Assembly (NCBI GenBank): GCA_036925085.1
Contig: JAUPFP010000002.1
Location: 3,464,820 to 3,528,819 of the forward strand
Reading direction: 5' to 3'
Length of the DNA: 64,000 nt
DNA from: Brachycybe producta
Lineage: Eukaryota > Arthropoda > Diplopoda > Playtdesmida > Andrognathidae
Positions 19,659-29,519 of the stretch are shown here, piece after piece. The translations under genes and the position numbers were made by a program. The notes under the pieces are model-generated. The model was not told the origin of the DNA, did no database searches, and saw nothing but the letters and a program-made list of their open reading frames with translations. The stretch's first letter is position 1. Each line of letters begins with the position of its first letter.

Positions 19659-22600
19659 ATGGCTCCAGTTTTAGGATATTGGAAAGTTCATAGCGTAAGT
19701 ATTTGAATTTGATTAATTACTCTACAAGCAGCTCAGAAGGGACTGGCTCACTACAGCTAACTGGGTCACTACAGCTACCAGGCTCACTACAGTTACTAGG
19801 GTCACTACAGCTACCAAAAAGAAAATATAGACCTTTTTTTCATCAAAAGGGTCACTACAGCTACTAAGGGTCACTACAGCTACCAAAAAATATAGGCCTT
19901 TTTATTTATCAATACGTTTAATTTAGATTACATTCGGTTCAGTTAGGTTTCATTATGTTCGATTAGGTTTCATTATTTTCGATTAGGTTTCATTAAGCTC
20001 GGTAAGGTTTGGTTAGGTTTGGTAAGGTTCGGTTAGGTTTGGTTAGGATCTGTAAGATTCGGTTAGGTTTGGTTAGGATCGGTAAGGTTCGGTTAGGTTT
20101 GGTTAGGATCGGTTAGGTTCAGTTAGGATCGGTTAGGTTTGGTTTGGTTAAGATCGTTAAGGTTCGGTAAGGTTTCGTTATGTAAGGTTCGGTTAGGTTA
20201 GGGGGAAAGGGTTATTTTTTTAGCTGTAGTGACGAGAAAGTGATAAAAAAAGGTCTATATTTTGTCCCCCCTTTTTTTGGTAGCTGTAGTGACCCTTTTT
20301 GATGAACAAAAGGTCTATATATTTTTTTGGTAGCTGTAGTGACCCAAGTAGCGGTTCTCCCCTTAATAGCGCTTGTGAGCCTTGGTAGCTGTAGTGACCC
20401 CCAACCAACTGAACCGAATGTAATCTAAATTAAACGTATTGATAAATAAAAAGGCCTATATTTTTTGGTAGCTGTAGTGACCCTTAGTAGCTGTAGTGAC
20501 CCTTTTGATGAAAAAAAGGTCTATATTTTCTTTTTGGTAGCTGTAGTGACCCTAGTAACTGTAGTGAGCCTGGTAGCTGTAGTGATCCAGTTAGCTGTAG
20601 TGAGCCAGTCCCGTTCAGTTAGGTTTCATTATGTTCGATTAGGTTTCATTATTTTCGATTAGGTTTCATTAAGCTCGGTAAGGTTCGGTTAGGTTTGGTA
20701 AGGTACGGTTAGGTTTGGTTAGGATCTGTAAGATTCGGTTAGGTTTGGTTAGGATCGGTAAGGTTCGGTTAGGTTTGGTTAGGATCGGTTAGGTTCAGTT
20801 AGGATCGGTTAGGTTTGGTTTGGTTAAGATCGTTAAGGTTCGGTAAGGTTTCGTTATGTAAGGTTCGGTTAGGTTAGGGGGAAAGGGTTATTTTTTTAGC
20901 TGTAGTGACGAGAAAGTGATAAAAAAAGGTCTATATTTTGTCCCCCCTTTTTTTGGTAGCTGTAGTGACCCTTTTTGATGAACAAAAGGTCTATATATTT
21001 TTTTGGTAGCTGTAGTGACCCAAGTAGCGGTTCTCCCCTTAGTAGCGCTTGTGAGCCTTGGTAGCTGTAGTGACCCCCAACCGCTCAGAAGAAGGCCTTT
21101 GGGCAGAAGGACCATATGTAGTCCAAATGCAGCTAAAAATGCTTTGTTTAAATAGTACATCTAAAGGTGTGTTTAGACTACACGTGCGCATGCTCGGGTT
21201 TGTGTGGCCCTTAACTGTTGGCTTGTCGGATTTGGGCTCGTTGCTCTTAAGATGCCACTTTCCAATTTCGGCACTTCCAGGTCATATTTTAATTTCACAG
21301 CCAGTGGTGCCCGCAGGGATAATTTCATAGTGTGTGTGTGTGTGGGGGGAGGGCAATTTGCAAGCTAGTAAAAATTATTAGCCCATACCATTATGGCCCT
21401 AACATGTGGCTCACAGAATTAAGTGATTTAAAGTATTCATATTTATTTTACATCATTATTTCAAATTAAAAAAATTAAAATTTTGTACATTTAGAATGGC
21501 TTTGGAAAGGGGGGGGGGGCGACCGCCCCTCCTTGTCCCTATGTGCGAGCGCCCATTTTCACAGCCTAGACACTCCTGAGTTGCGCGTGCAACAAGACAT
21601 GGTCACTTATGCAGTTTCAAAGTTACTTAAATGGCTCTAGTCAGCAAATGGCAATTCAAAGCGTCACGATTAAAATGCCCAAATTCCTGAAGAACATATT
21701 AGGGTGCGTTCAGACTACTCGTATTCGTGCTCAGGCTTGTGTCCTTGTTGACTTGTCGGGCTCGTGCTCTTGTCAACTGAGGGTTAAGAGTTCAGTTACT
21801 CGAGAGGCTTTGACTCCTGTGGATCCATTGAGTGACGACGACCCACCAGTGCAATTTTATTATCATGCATTCATTGTTGGGAGAGACACCACGAGTACTG
21901 CGAGTCAACGAAACTATGCTCGGACCCGTCCGATGATTTTCAAGTCTTGACGAGCACCTGTTTGATGTACTTGCACCAAGCGGAGCCACCAGACGAGCCC
22001 CTGGCTCGTGTTACTCGTGCTACTTGTATCGCTGCTCGCGAGTCCGAGCTCATTACTCGGGTTTGATTACGAGCCGCCTCACCGAGTACGAGTGGTCTAA
22101 ACGTACCCTAAGAATTCTCCAAATCGTAACATTCCCCATTCACGTAAGCACATTTTGTAAGCAAAATCTCTATTCTCGAGAGTAGTAGACTTCGAATAAC
22201 AAGACTACAACCTGATAAAAATAATTATTGTGTTAATTTGTTTGAAAAAAAAAATGTTTCTAGTTGGCCCAACCTATCAGACTGCTTCATGCATACACCG
22301 GTACGGAATACGTTGATAAAGTTTACGAATGTGGACCAGCTCCCGATTTTGACCGTTCGTCTTGGTACAAAGAAAAGGAGAAACTCGGACTCGACTTTCC
22401 AAACGTATGAAATATTATATACTAACTTAGAATGATTGTTTCGAATTGACTCTATATTAAGGTTGTTTTTATAGATATTCATATTGCTTCCTCCCCCCCC
22501 CATTGTGGCGCTACTGCAGTGGCTAATACTATATGCTCTGTAAAAATATGGATGCAGAAACGTCAAGCGAACGTTTTTTTCAACAACATTATGAAAAATT

Positions 22601-25600
22601 CAAATTCTTTGCAAAACTAGACTAATAAAAGATTATGTTAAAGGCTTTTCCATGGTAACATCTTACGAAATAAACATGTTAAAGTAGTCCCCGCAAAGAG
22701 CGCTAGCATCGATTTTCTATTGACCCTATAGACCCAATATGTTAAAGAAACAATGTTAATTTTTAACATACACAGTAGCGCGGCAATATGTTTATTTTTC
22801 ATGTTTAAAGTTGTCCAATATTAAGTTTTCAAAGTGCAATGAGCACCTTAAATATATGCTGATCGAGTGATAGAATGACAACAAGTTAGTAAGTGCGGTT
22901 ATGTTTTTAAAAACTATTTTAAAATCGCGAATTTCTAACTCTTATGTTAGAAAATCATTGAGTACGTGCTCGTAGACAAAAACATCCATTGAAATATGCT
23001 CGTAAAAATACGTAAAAATAATTTTAAAAAACCAGAAAAAAGTCAGCAAGTGCGCCAATGTGTTGGTTTATGGGTTTTTTTAAAAATTATTATTGCGTAT
23101 TTTTACGAGCATTTTAATGGATGTTTGTTACATATTTGGACGTACTCAATGGAGTTTTTAACAAAAGAGTTAGAAATTCACGATTTTGAAATAATTTTTA
23201 AAAATAGAACCGCACTTACCAATAATTTTTTATCATTCTATCACTCGATCAGCATATATTTAAGGTGCACATTGCATTTTGAAAACTTTAAATATGAAAA
23301 ATAAACATATTGCCGCATGATTGTGTATTTAAAAAAAATAACATTTTTTCCTTTAACATCGGATCTACGGGCGCAATAGAAAAACTATGCTAGCACTCTT
23401 TGTGGAGATTATTCAAAGTAATTTTGTGATGTAGCTTAGGTGTGAGTACCAGTATGTAGGTTTTTTAAAAGCATTTATTAAATAAAACTTATTCTCTTTT
23501 TGAAAGTTGACGAATAAATGAAGCTAGAGAACCCTTTTTCGTGACATTAATTCTGTTCGGTATAATAATCGTTTTATGACAGTTTTAAAACGCCAATATT
23601 TGCTTTTGGTGTTTGCTGAAATAGGACCATCAATGAAAAATTCAGGATAATACACTTAAGTTTGTGCATATTGAAAGGACTACATAGTATATATTGTGAC
23701 GGACCTTTTTCCGTTAGTAGAATCTACTCTTTTTGGTTAATACGAGCGAGTTTGCACTCGTATTGATAGTGATTGGCTAGGTCACTAATTCTACTGGCCC
23801 GGGAGGACTAGACCAATATAACGTCTATTTTATGTCCTCACTAGTCTCTAGCAAAAGACTTCACAGTCTTGAGGATCTTTAATCTCTGTATCTCTCGGAC
23901 TTTCGTCCGTAAATCTGCCCTAAGAATCGTGTAAAATATACTTGTACGTTGCAGGTTTGCACCTGTTGGGACCTTGATGTATCCAAAATAGGTGAAGACC
24001 TGCAAATGATGAGTTCACAATCGCGGAATTTAAGTTTCGAAGAATAAACACCACTGGTTTAGTTTAAATATAAAATGGAAGATTTATTCCGGTGCAAAAC
24101 ATAACAATGGCAAACTGGTTTTACACACAACACATAAAAATATACTTTTGAAAATAATGTTAAAAGAAGAGAACCTAGCCCAAATCGGGCATAGGTTCGG
24201 TATTTAAAAAGAAGCTCTCGAGCATATAAATTTAGCTCTTTATATACCCTGAAAATCCAGAAGTCGGATTCTCAGGGCACAATTTTACAATTGGTCAAAA
24301 CAATATTTTGGCCCAAATAGACCAATCAAAAGATTGATCTATTTGTCCAAAATTATGATTCATCCCCTGTTATCACACATAGGTGATAACAGGAGAACCG
24401 AAAACAAAATCAAATTAAAAACGAATAACTCCACTCATGTGGAAGTAAAATGGAGGGGGAATTAAAAGGTCAAGATCAAAAGATATGACATCTGGGTCGC
24501 TTGGTACCAAAAGTACCGAGTGGCCCAGAAGCTAAACAAAATACAGGGTGACGTTAAACCCCAAAAACGAAAACGCTAAGAAGCGAAAAGAAGCGGCGGG
24601 CCCAAACGTCTCACTATAGTTAAAATGACAAAAATTCTGATTTCTCTTTTTTATCTGTTTTAGTTGCCATATTACATAGATGGTGACATGAAGTTCACGC
24701 AGAGTGGCGCCATTCTGCGCCACGTTGCTCGTAAACACAACCTAGGTGAATACGTAACCGAACCCATTAGGGCAGTTTTTTTTTTCTATTAAAGAATATT
24801 GCTTATTTTTTTTTGTTCGTTTTGTTTTAAGTGGGTTCAACTGAAGAAGAGAGAGTCAAAGTGGACATGATGGAATATCATCTGTATGATTTAAAAAACA
24901 CTGTTACTCAACTTTGCTACAACCTAGAATTTGTAAGTAGTAATTGGAGATAATTCGACAGTTGGGTATGCCCACAGGGGGTTGTCTGGTGAGCCACTCG
25001 CCATTTGCTGTTTTGTAGGGGGAGGTGGCGGCGGCGGTGGCGGTGGCGGTGATTGAAATTTGGTATCAAAATAGTTTATTTTTATAGTAATTACTAGGGC
25101 TCGGATTTTTATGCAATATCAAGCAAACGTTTCTCAATCTGTGGCCCACGTGCCAGCTGTAATCATCATCATTAGGGCAACTTTATAATCGAAAACACTT
25201 GTTAGAGGCTAGAACTCTTACTTGACAACTGATAGTGACCAGAATTTTAGCCTCTAACGAGCCTTTTTGATTAGGAAAAACAAACAAATTGTAGTTGCTC
25301 TAATGATGATGATCACAATTGGTACTTCGGCCACAGATTGAGAAACGTTTGCTAGATATTTGCATCAAAATCCGAGCCCTAGTAATTACTATAAAAATAA
25401 ACTATTTTGATACCAAATTTAAAGTAGGAATGGGCCATTCAAATCCCGCGCGAATCTTGAATAATATTCGAGATTCGAAAACTTGAATCTTCGCGCTTTT
25501 TTCGTCATTTTAGAATGAACTGAAAAGCAGTTACTTGGCAAATCTTCCAACAGAGTTACAACGTTTGTCAAACTATATGGGCGAACAAAAGTTTATGGTT

Positions 25601-25882
25601 GGCAATAACGTGACTTACGTTGACTTCATAGCTTATGCTTATCTAGTGGTAATTACGGCTCTTCAAGAAGACGTTTTGGAAGGATTTTCTAATCTCAATG
25701 ACTTCAAAGCTCGTGTCGAGGTAAGTCTGGCAATTATTCAAGTGTCCTAACCATCTTTCATGATTTTTTTTTTTTGGTTGGGGGGGTTTTAGGCACTTCC
25801 AGCTATTGCAACCTTCTTAAAGACGTCCGAGGCAGCAAAATATCCATTATACAACAAAAAGGCTAAATTTGGCGGGCAATAA
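19659..25882 (+). CDS. glutathione S-transferase, mu class, complete, 6 exons
   Basis: Conjugates glutathione to electrophiles in the cytosol. Exons: 19659-19694, 22264-22404, 24664-24745, 24832-24932, 25514-25720, 25793-25882 (TAA at 25880). All are GT-AG and in phase; 657 nt encode 218 residues, the standard mu-class length. The start is in a strong CCATGG context. The N-terminal thioredoxin-fold domain has the catalytic Tyr7 in LGYWKVHS, cis-Pro61 in [10 protein letters not shown] and the glutathione-binding QS pair (72-73) in [20 protein letters not shown] is the mu-class block. The all-helical C-terminal domain includes [15 protein letters not shown]. Typical mu enzymes read GYWDIRG; here WKVHS departs from it. 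Introns hold a large inverted/direct repeat, a solo LTR, a family A copy and a 365-bp palindrome. Confidence 0.96.
19737..21082. repeat. compound inverted and direct repeat in GST intron 1
   Basis: The left arm 19737-19940 (repeated GGGTCACTACAGCTACCA units) is the reverse complement of 20405-20602. The spacer 19941-20404, made of degenerate CGGTTAGGTTTGGTTAGG units ending in GGTAGCTGTAGTGACCC, is repeated almost identically at 20603-21082. The structure is therefore arm, spacer, inverted arm, spacer again. No coding potential. Confidence 0.85.
21162..22112. repeat. MITE pieces plus a degraded copy of an AP-4 mu exon
   Basis: 21162-21240 is a partial element with GTGTTTAGACTACACGTGCG. 21247-21299 and 21557-21720 together match 34485-34735, which covers the 3' part of an AP-4 mu exon and its following intron (TTAAGATGYCACTTTCCAAT shared). 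21303-21556 is an insertion flanked by TTTCACAGCC on both sides (21293-21302 and 21557-21566). About 21708-22112 is an element with ends TTAGGGTGCGTTCAGACTA and TGGTCTAAACGTACCCTAA, related to about 34713-35140. Confidence 0.7.
21303..21556. mobile_element. 254-bp MITE with 10-bp flanking repeat (hAT-like)
   Basis: Left end AGTGGTGCCCGCAGGGATAA and right end CCCTATGTGCGAGCGCCCAT are imperfect inverted repeats. TTTCACAGCC is repeated on both flanks. A similar terminus (GCGGGCGCCACTG) lies at about 19222. The hAT assignment is inferred from end sequence and duplication size (8-10 bp). Confidence 0.5.
22685..23437. repeat. long-inverted-repeat family A, copy 3
   Basis: Both arms present: GCGCTAGCATCGATTTTCTATTG at the left and GATGTAGCTT at the right end. 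The left terminus is worn away. Lies in GST intron 2, next to a reverse-oriented fragment of the 973-1523 family (about 22490-22690). Confidence 0.8.
23695..24613 (-). mobile_element. solo LTR of family C, copy 1 (919 bp), minus orientation
   Basis: Begins TGTGACGGACCTTTTTCCG and ends GCGGGCCCAAACGTCTCA; colinear with 36520-37460 and, inverted, 60173-61100. On the minus strand it reads TG...CA with a TATATAAAGAG box about 350 bp in. No internal domain accompanies it. No matching flanking duplication was found for this copy. It ends about 50 bp before GST exon 3. Confidence 0.8.
25056..25420. repeat. 365-bp near-perfect palindromic element, GST intron 4
   Basis: AAATTTGGTATCAAAATAG at 25056 and its complement ending 25420. 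Arms of about 110 bp include TAGGGCTCGGATTTTTATGC-like sequence and CTAATGATGATGATC. Preceded by a GGC/GGT trinucleotide run (25021-25051). Typical of a long-TIR MITE. Confidence 0.75.
25451..25513 (+). promoter_or_regulatory. repeat-derived 3' splice site of GST exon 5
   Basis: CGAATCTTGAATAATATTCG...GCGCTTTTTTCGTC matches the dispersed repeat at 10617-10680. Its T-rich tail continues into ATTTTAG, the acceptor used by exon 5 at 25514. The repeat therefore supplies the polypyrimidine tract. Confidence 0.55.
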
Positions 25883-26048
25883 TTTCTAATATTTTTGTGG
25901 TTCTTGAATCAATAAGACTCCTTTTATGCAAGCGTTTTGTGCCGCGCGACACACGACGGCAAAATGTCGTTCGTTCTGTCACACCAAGGGGACAAATGGA
26001 TCACGTCCTTACGCACTGTCGTCCGTTCAAGTTGCTATCGCGTTATCA

Positions 26049-26054
26049 AATAAA
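26049..26054 (+). terminator. candidate poly(A) signal for the GST gene
   Basis: AATAAA about 170 bp after the GST stop codon. The stretch 25883-26660 otherwise shows no gene or repeat that I can support. Confidence 0.45.
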
Positions 26055-26762
26055 CATGCCAGCATCTCCTCTCCTAGACTCCTACTGCATATCTTCTATA
26101 TCTAAGTAAGGCCTTGTTTCCACCGGGACGAAAATTTAAGCTTCGTGAAAATTTCACCTGTTGAAAAATACGAGACAAACGTGGCTTTCGCCTATATAGT
26201 GAATGGGCGGGGGGAGGGGGGCACGTTTGTTCTATTTTTCATGAATTGAAATTATCAAACAGTTGAAATCTTTCACCCCAATGGAAACAATGCATATAGT
26301 AATTATGATACATTGTCCAACTAATAGGAATGCATTAGAAACATTTCGTCACAGTAAACTGTCAAACCTTTCTGTTAAAATAAAATATTTTCACGTTCTC
26401 TTTTATTTTAATTGTGTTTCCTGTAATTTTATATTTATTCTTAACATTGGTCTGACTTGCGCCGGGTGCCGGTGCGCCAAACATTGAAATTTATGCACTG
26501 CCAAATGGTGCACCGTGCACGTAACATGCTTTTTTTTAAAGGTACGTATTTTAAAAATCATAACAGCTACATTTCTATATTTTAAGCTAGATATAATATA
26601 CATGTATTAATATAAGTGTACGAAATTGGAATTATATTAGTTGAAAATTAAAAAAGTTAATGGATAAACAAGCCGGCAAGAGCCTCTCGAAATTGTGATA
26701 TGGACAGGATGTTTTCAAGAAACTGCATAGCCCTTGTAGTTTCTAGAAACTGCATAGCCCTT

Positions 26763-27319
26763 TGTAACAGTGTAGAGCCCCTGTTATGTACGGGACTCAA
26801 GTCTGGATCCTTTTAGTTTGCGACAGATACCACCTTACAACAAGTATGAGCTAGACCTGATTCCTAATGGTGTCGGGGTCGTTCCCTTTTGTATTTCCAG
26901 GACGCAGTTGTAGAGAAGAGAATGAATGAAAACAGGCGAGACGAATGCAGATTGTCCAGTTACGTATTTAATGTACACAATCGTTTAAGTTACATCAAAC
27001 AGAGAAGAGTTACGGCTGTGGCGTTGCTTAGCCACCAGATCATTGAATGAATTATTTCATAGTTACAATATCAGAGAATGGACCCCGAATCAATCGTGAC
27101 ACGGACCTTTATACATAGGGCCTGGGTGCACCTACACAGGTGCACCCATGCCCTAGGGACCGTGCCTTGACGAGTATCCATTTGCCGATACCAGAACCAG
27201 GATGTGATTTATGCTTTGGGGTCTTAGAAGGTATTGAAAGGGGAGGAAATGCGGCACTTGGGGTACGAGGGACCCCAAGGCTATGGTAATAACGTGAAGG
27301 GAAAATACAGGGTGTTACA
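26763..27319 (-). mobile_element. solo LTR of family D (557 bp) with 4-bp duplication
   Basis: TGTAACAGTGTAGAGCCCC at the start and CAGGGTGTTACA at the end, flanked by CCTT at 26759-26762 and 27320-27323. Contains TTTATACATAGGG and inverted GTGCACCTACACAGGTGCAC. The promoter-like orientation is minus. It is inserted in a repeat segment (26665-27700) related to 10985-11450. Related LTR pieces are at 12974-13435, 16640-17324 and 42725-43403. Confidence 0.8.
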
Positions 27320-27820
27320 CCTTGGGAGTCTCTAGAAACTGTGTGATCCTGTGAGTCTTTATAAACTGTGCCCCTGGAAGCTTCTCAAAACTAAGCACAT
27401 AGAAACTGTGAAGCCCCGGGAACTTCTCAATATCGGGTGGCCCTTGAAAGCTTTTCGTAACGTTTACAAAAATTAAACAGCTTACACAACAGCTTACACA
27501 CTGTGTTGAAAAAAAAATTACTAATTTTTGTGTTTCGCATTGCTAGAAAAAAAAAATATTTTTTTTCAATGGCGGTGCACCAAAGCTGGATATTGCCGAC
27601 TTACGATTTTGTAGTCAGTATGTTCCTGAGCGCAGTGCACATGATAGTGCCAGGCCCAAGGCCCAGTCTGTCAGGTATAATTCTATTTGTAAATTTTGAA
27701 TTCCCGCCACTTTCTTCCACTTTAATGTCGGATTATGTGATCTAGCTAGCTTCAATTGTTAAATGTGCAACCAATGAGGTACATTTCCTCATTGGACCAA
27801 ATAGAACTTCTGAAACAGTG

Positions 27821-28214
27821 GCGGTCGTTGGCGATAGCTTTGGTTAATTTAAATTTCGCCAATAGGAACGCAATATGTTTTCTCACCAATAAAAGTAGCT
27901 GTGAACATTAGTAAAAAAAAAGCTGTGAATGCCAGGGTTAATAAAATAATAATAATTAATTAATTAATAATATATCGGTAATTAGGTGGTATTTAGGTTA
28001 TGTTACGTTAAATAAAACTTGTTGCAGGGGGTCTGGTAAAATATTAAGTTGAAATGTACATCTGGCAACACGGCAAGCGAAAAGCAGCTTCTTAGTATTC
28101 TGTTTAGAATATTATTGATTCTGAAGAGCGCGTTTTATATGCTGCAAAAACAAAATACTGCGTTCCCATTGGCCAAGTTCAAATTGACCAAAGATATCGC
28201 CAAAAAGGCGGTTT
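27821..28214. repeat. inverted-repeat element with ~60-bp TIRs upstream of AP-4 mu
   Basis: Left end GTGGCGGTCGTTGGCGATAGC and right end GATATCGCCAAAAAGGCGGT; the pairing continues into AATAGGAACGCAAT / CTGCGTTCCCATTGG. A second copy, 38331-38955, lies just upstream of the Misato start. Confidence 0.7.
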
Positions 28215-28436
28215 AAACAGTTTCCGCTTCCGGTACCAAAAAAAATGGCAGCTTCTATGTTTTTGTTCTTCTCGTCGTTCACAGTTGGTTCACGAATCCT
28301 TTTTATTTTCAATTGAAGTAAGAAAAATAATTTAAGATTGTTAGAAAATTTGGGTAGTCGTTCGATTAGCAGCTACGTATAGTCTTTAATCTAAGGTTGT
28401 GGAGGTTTAACCGTGTAATGAGCAATTATCAATATA

Positions 28437-29306
28437 CCCAATAAGCGCCTCTAGTGGCAGTAGGCGAAGTTAGCAGACGAAACTTTTACATAGAACTCAA
28501 TGGAAATTGGAAAAATCGCTGCACCGGTAAGTTTTTGGGCTATTTTCTCGCAAATTACACTCCGAATTTATGTGAATTTTCGAAAAAATAAAGACTAAAG
28601 TACGTAGTTTCACATCCATGCATTATGTTTTTTTTTAATATTTCACACTTTTGTTTTTTATGTTTTGTTCTGAACGTTGCTGTTAAACCGAAACTTTTAA
28701 CATGGAAGCCAATGAAGATTTCAATAAGTCGGTAAGTTCTTCTGCTTATTTCTTGCAAATTACTTGCACAATTATCTTGAAATTTTAATGAGATAAAGAT
28801 AAAAATAGTTAGTTTTATAATCAATCATTGTTTAATTAAATATTTTTCCTGTAGTTTGTTTTTAATGTGTTGTTCAAAAAATTCACTTCAAGCTGGGTTC
28901 AGAGGTATATTAAAAAAATCAATGCCTGCCTTTGAAACTTTTTACTTTTATCTTTATCTCTTTAAAATTTCACGATAATTGTGCAAGTAATTTGCAAGTA
29001 AGAAGCAAAACGAACTTACCGACTTATCGAAATCTCCATTGGCTTCCATGTTAAAAGTTTAGGTTTTACAGCAGCGTTCAGAACAAAATATAGAAATAAA
29101 AAAAACGATTGCAATGGAGGTGAAACTATGTACTTTTCTCTTTATTTTTTCGAAAATTCACGAAAATTGGGCGTGTAATTTGCGAGAAAACGGCAAAAAA
29201 ACTTACCAGTGCAGCGATTTTTCCATAGAGTTCTATGTTAAGGTTTCGTCTGCTAACTTCTTAGGGGGCCATCTTTTCGCCTACTGCCACTAGAGGTGAT
29301 TATTGG
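28437..29306. repeat. inverted-repeat family H, full copy (870 bp)
   Basis: Ends CCCAATAAGCGCCTCTAGTGG and CCACTAGAGGTGATTATTGGC. The arms contain ACCGGTAAGTTTTT, GTCGGTAAGTTCTT and their complements, plus paired AACATGGAAGCCAATG blocks. A partial copy is at 14110-14770. Ends roughly 210 bp before the AP-4 mu start codon. Confidence 0.8.
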
Positions 29307-29519
29307 CTATAATTGGTCAATTCCACCTTCAATGTGTCATTAAACCCCAAATTGTCAAATACAATCAGCCTCTCCTTTTGAGTAAAACATATAAATGTTG
29401 ACAAATGAATGTTGTTTCCAATTTCAGATAAGAAACCAGCAGAACCTGAAGTCTTCATCGATTGAGGCATCGGTGACACAAAGAAAGGTGTTGGTCGTAT
29501 TGGTCGCTTTTTCAATAAT

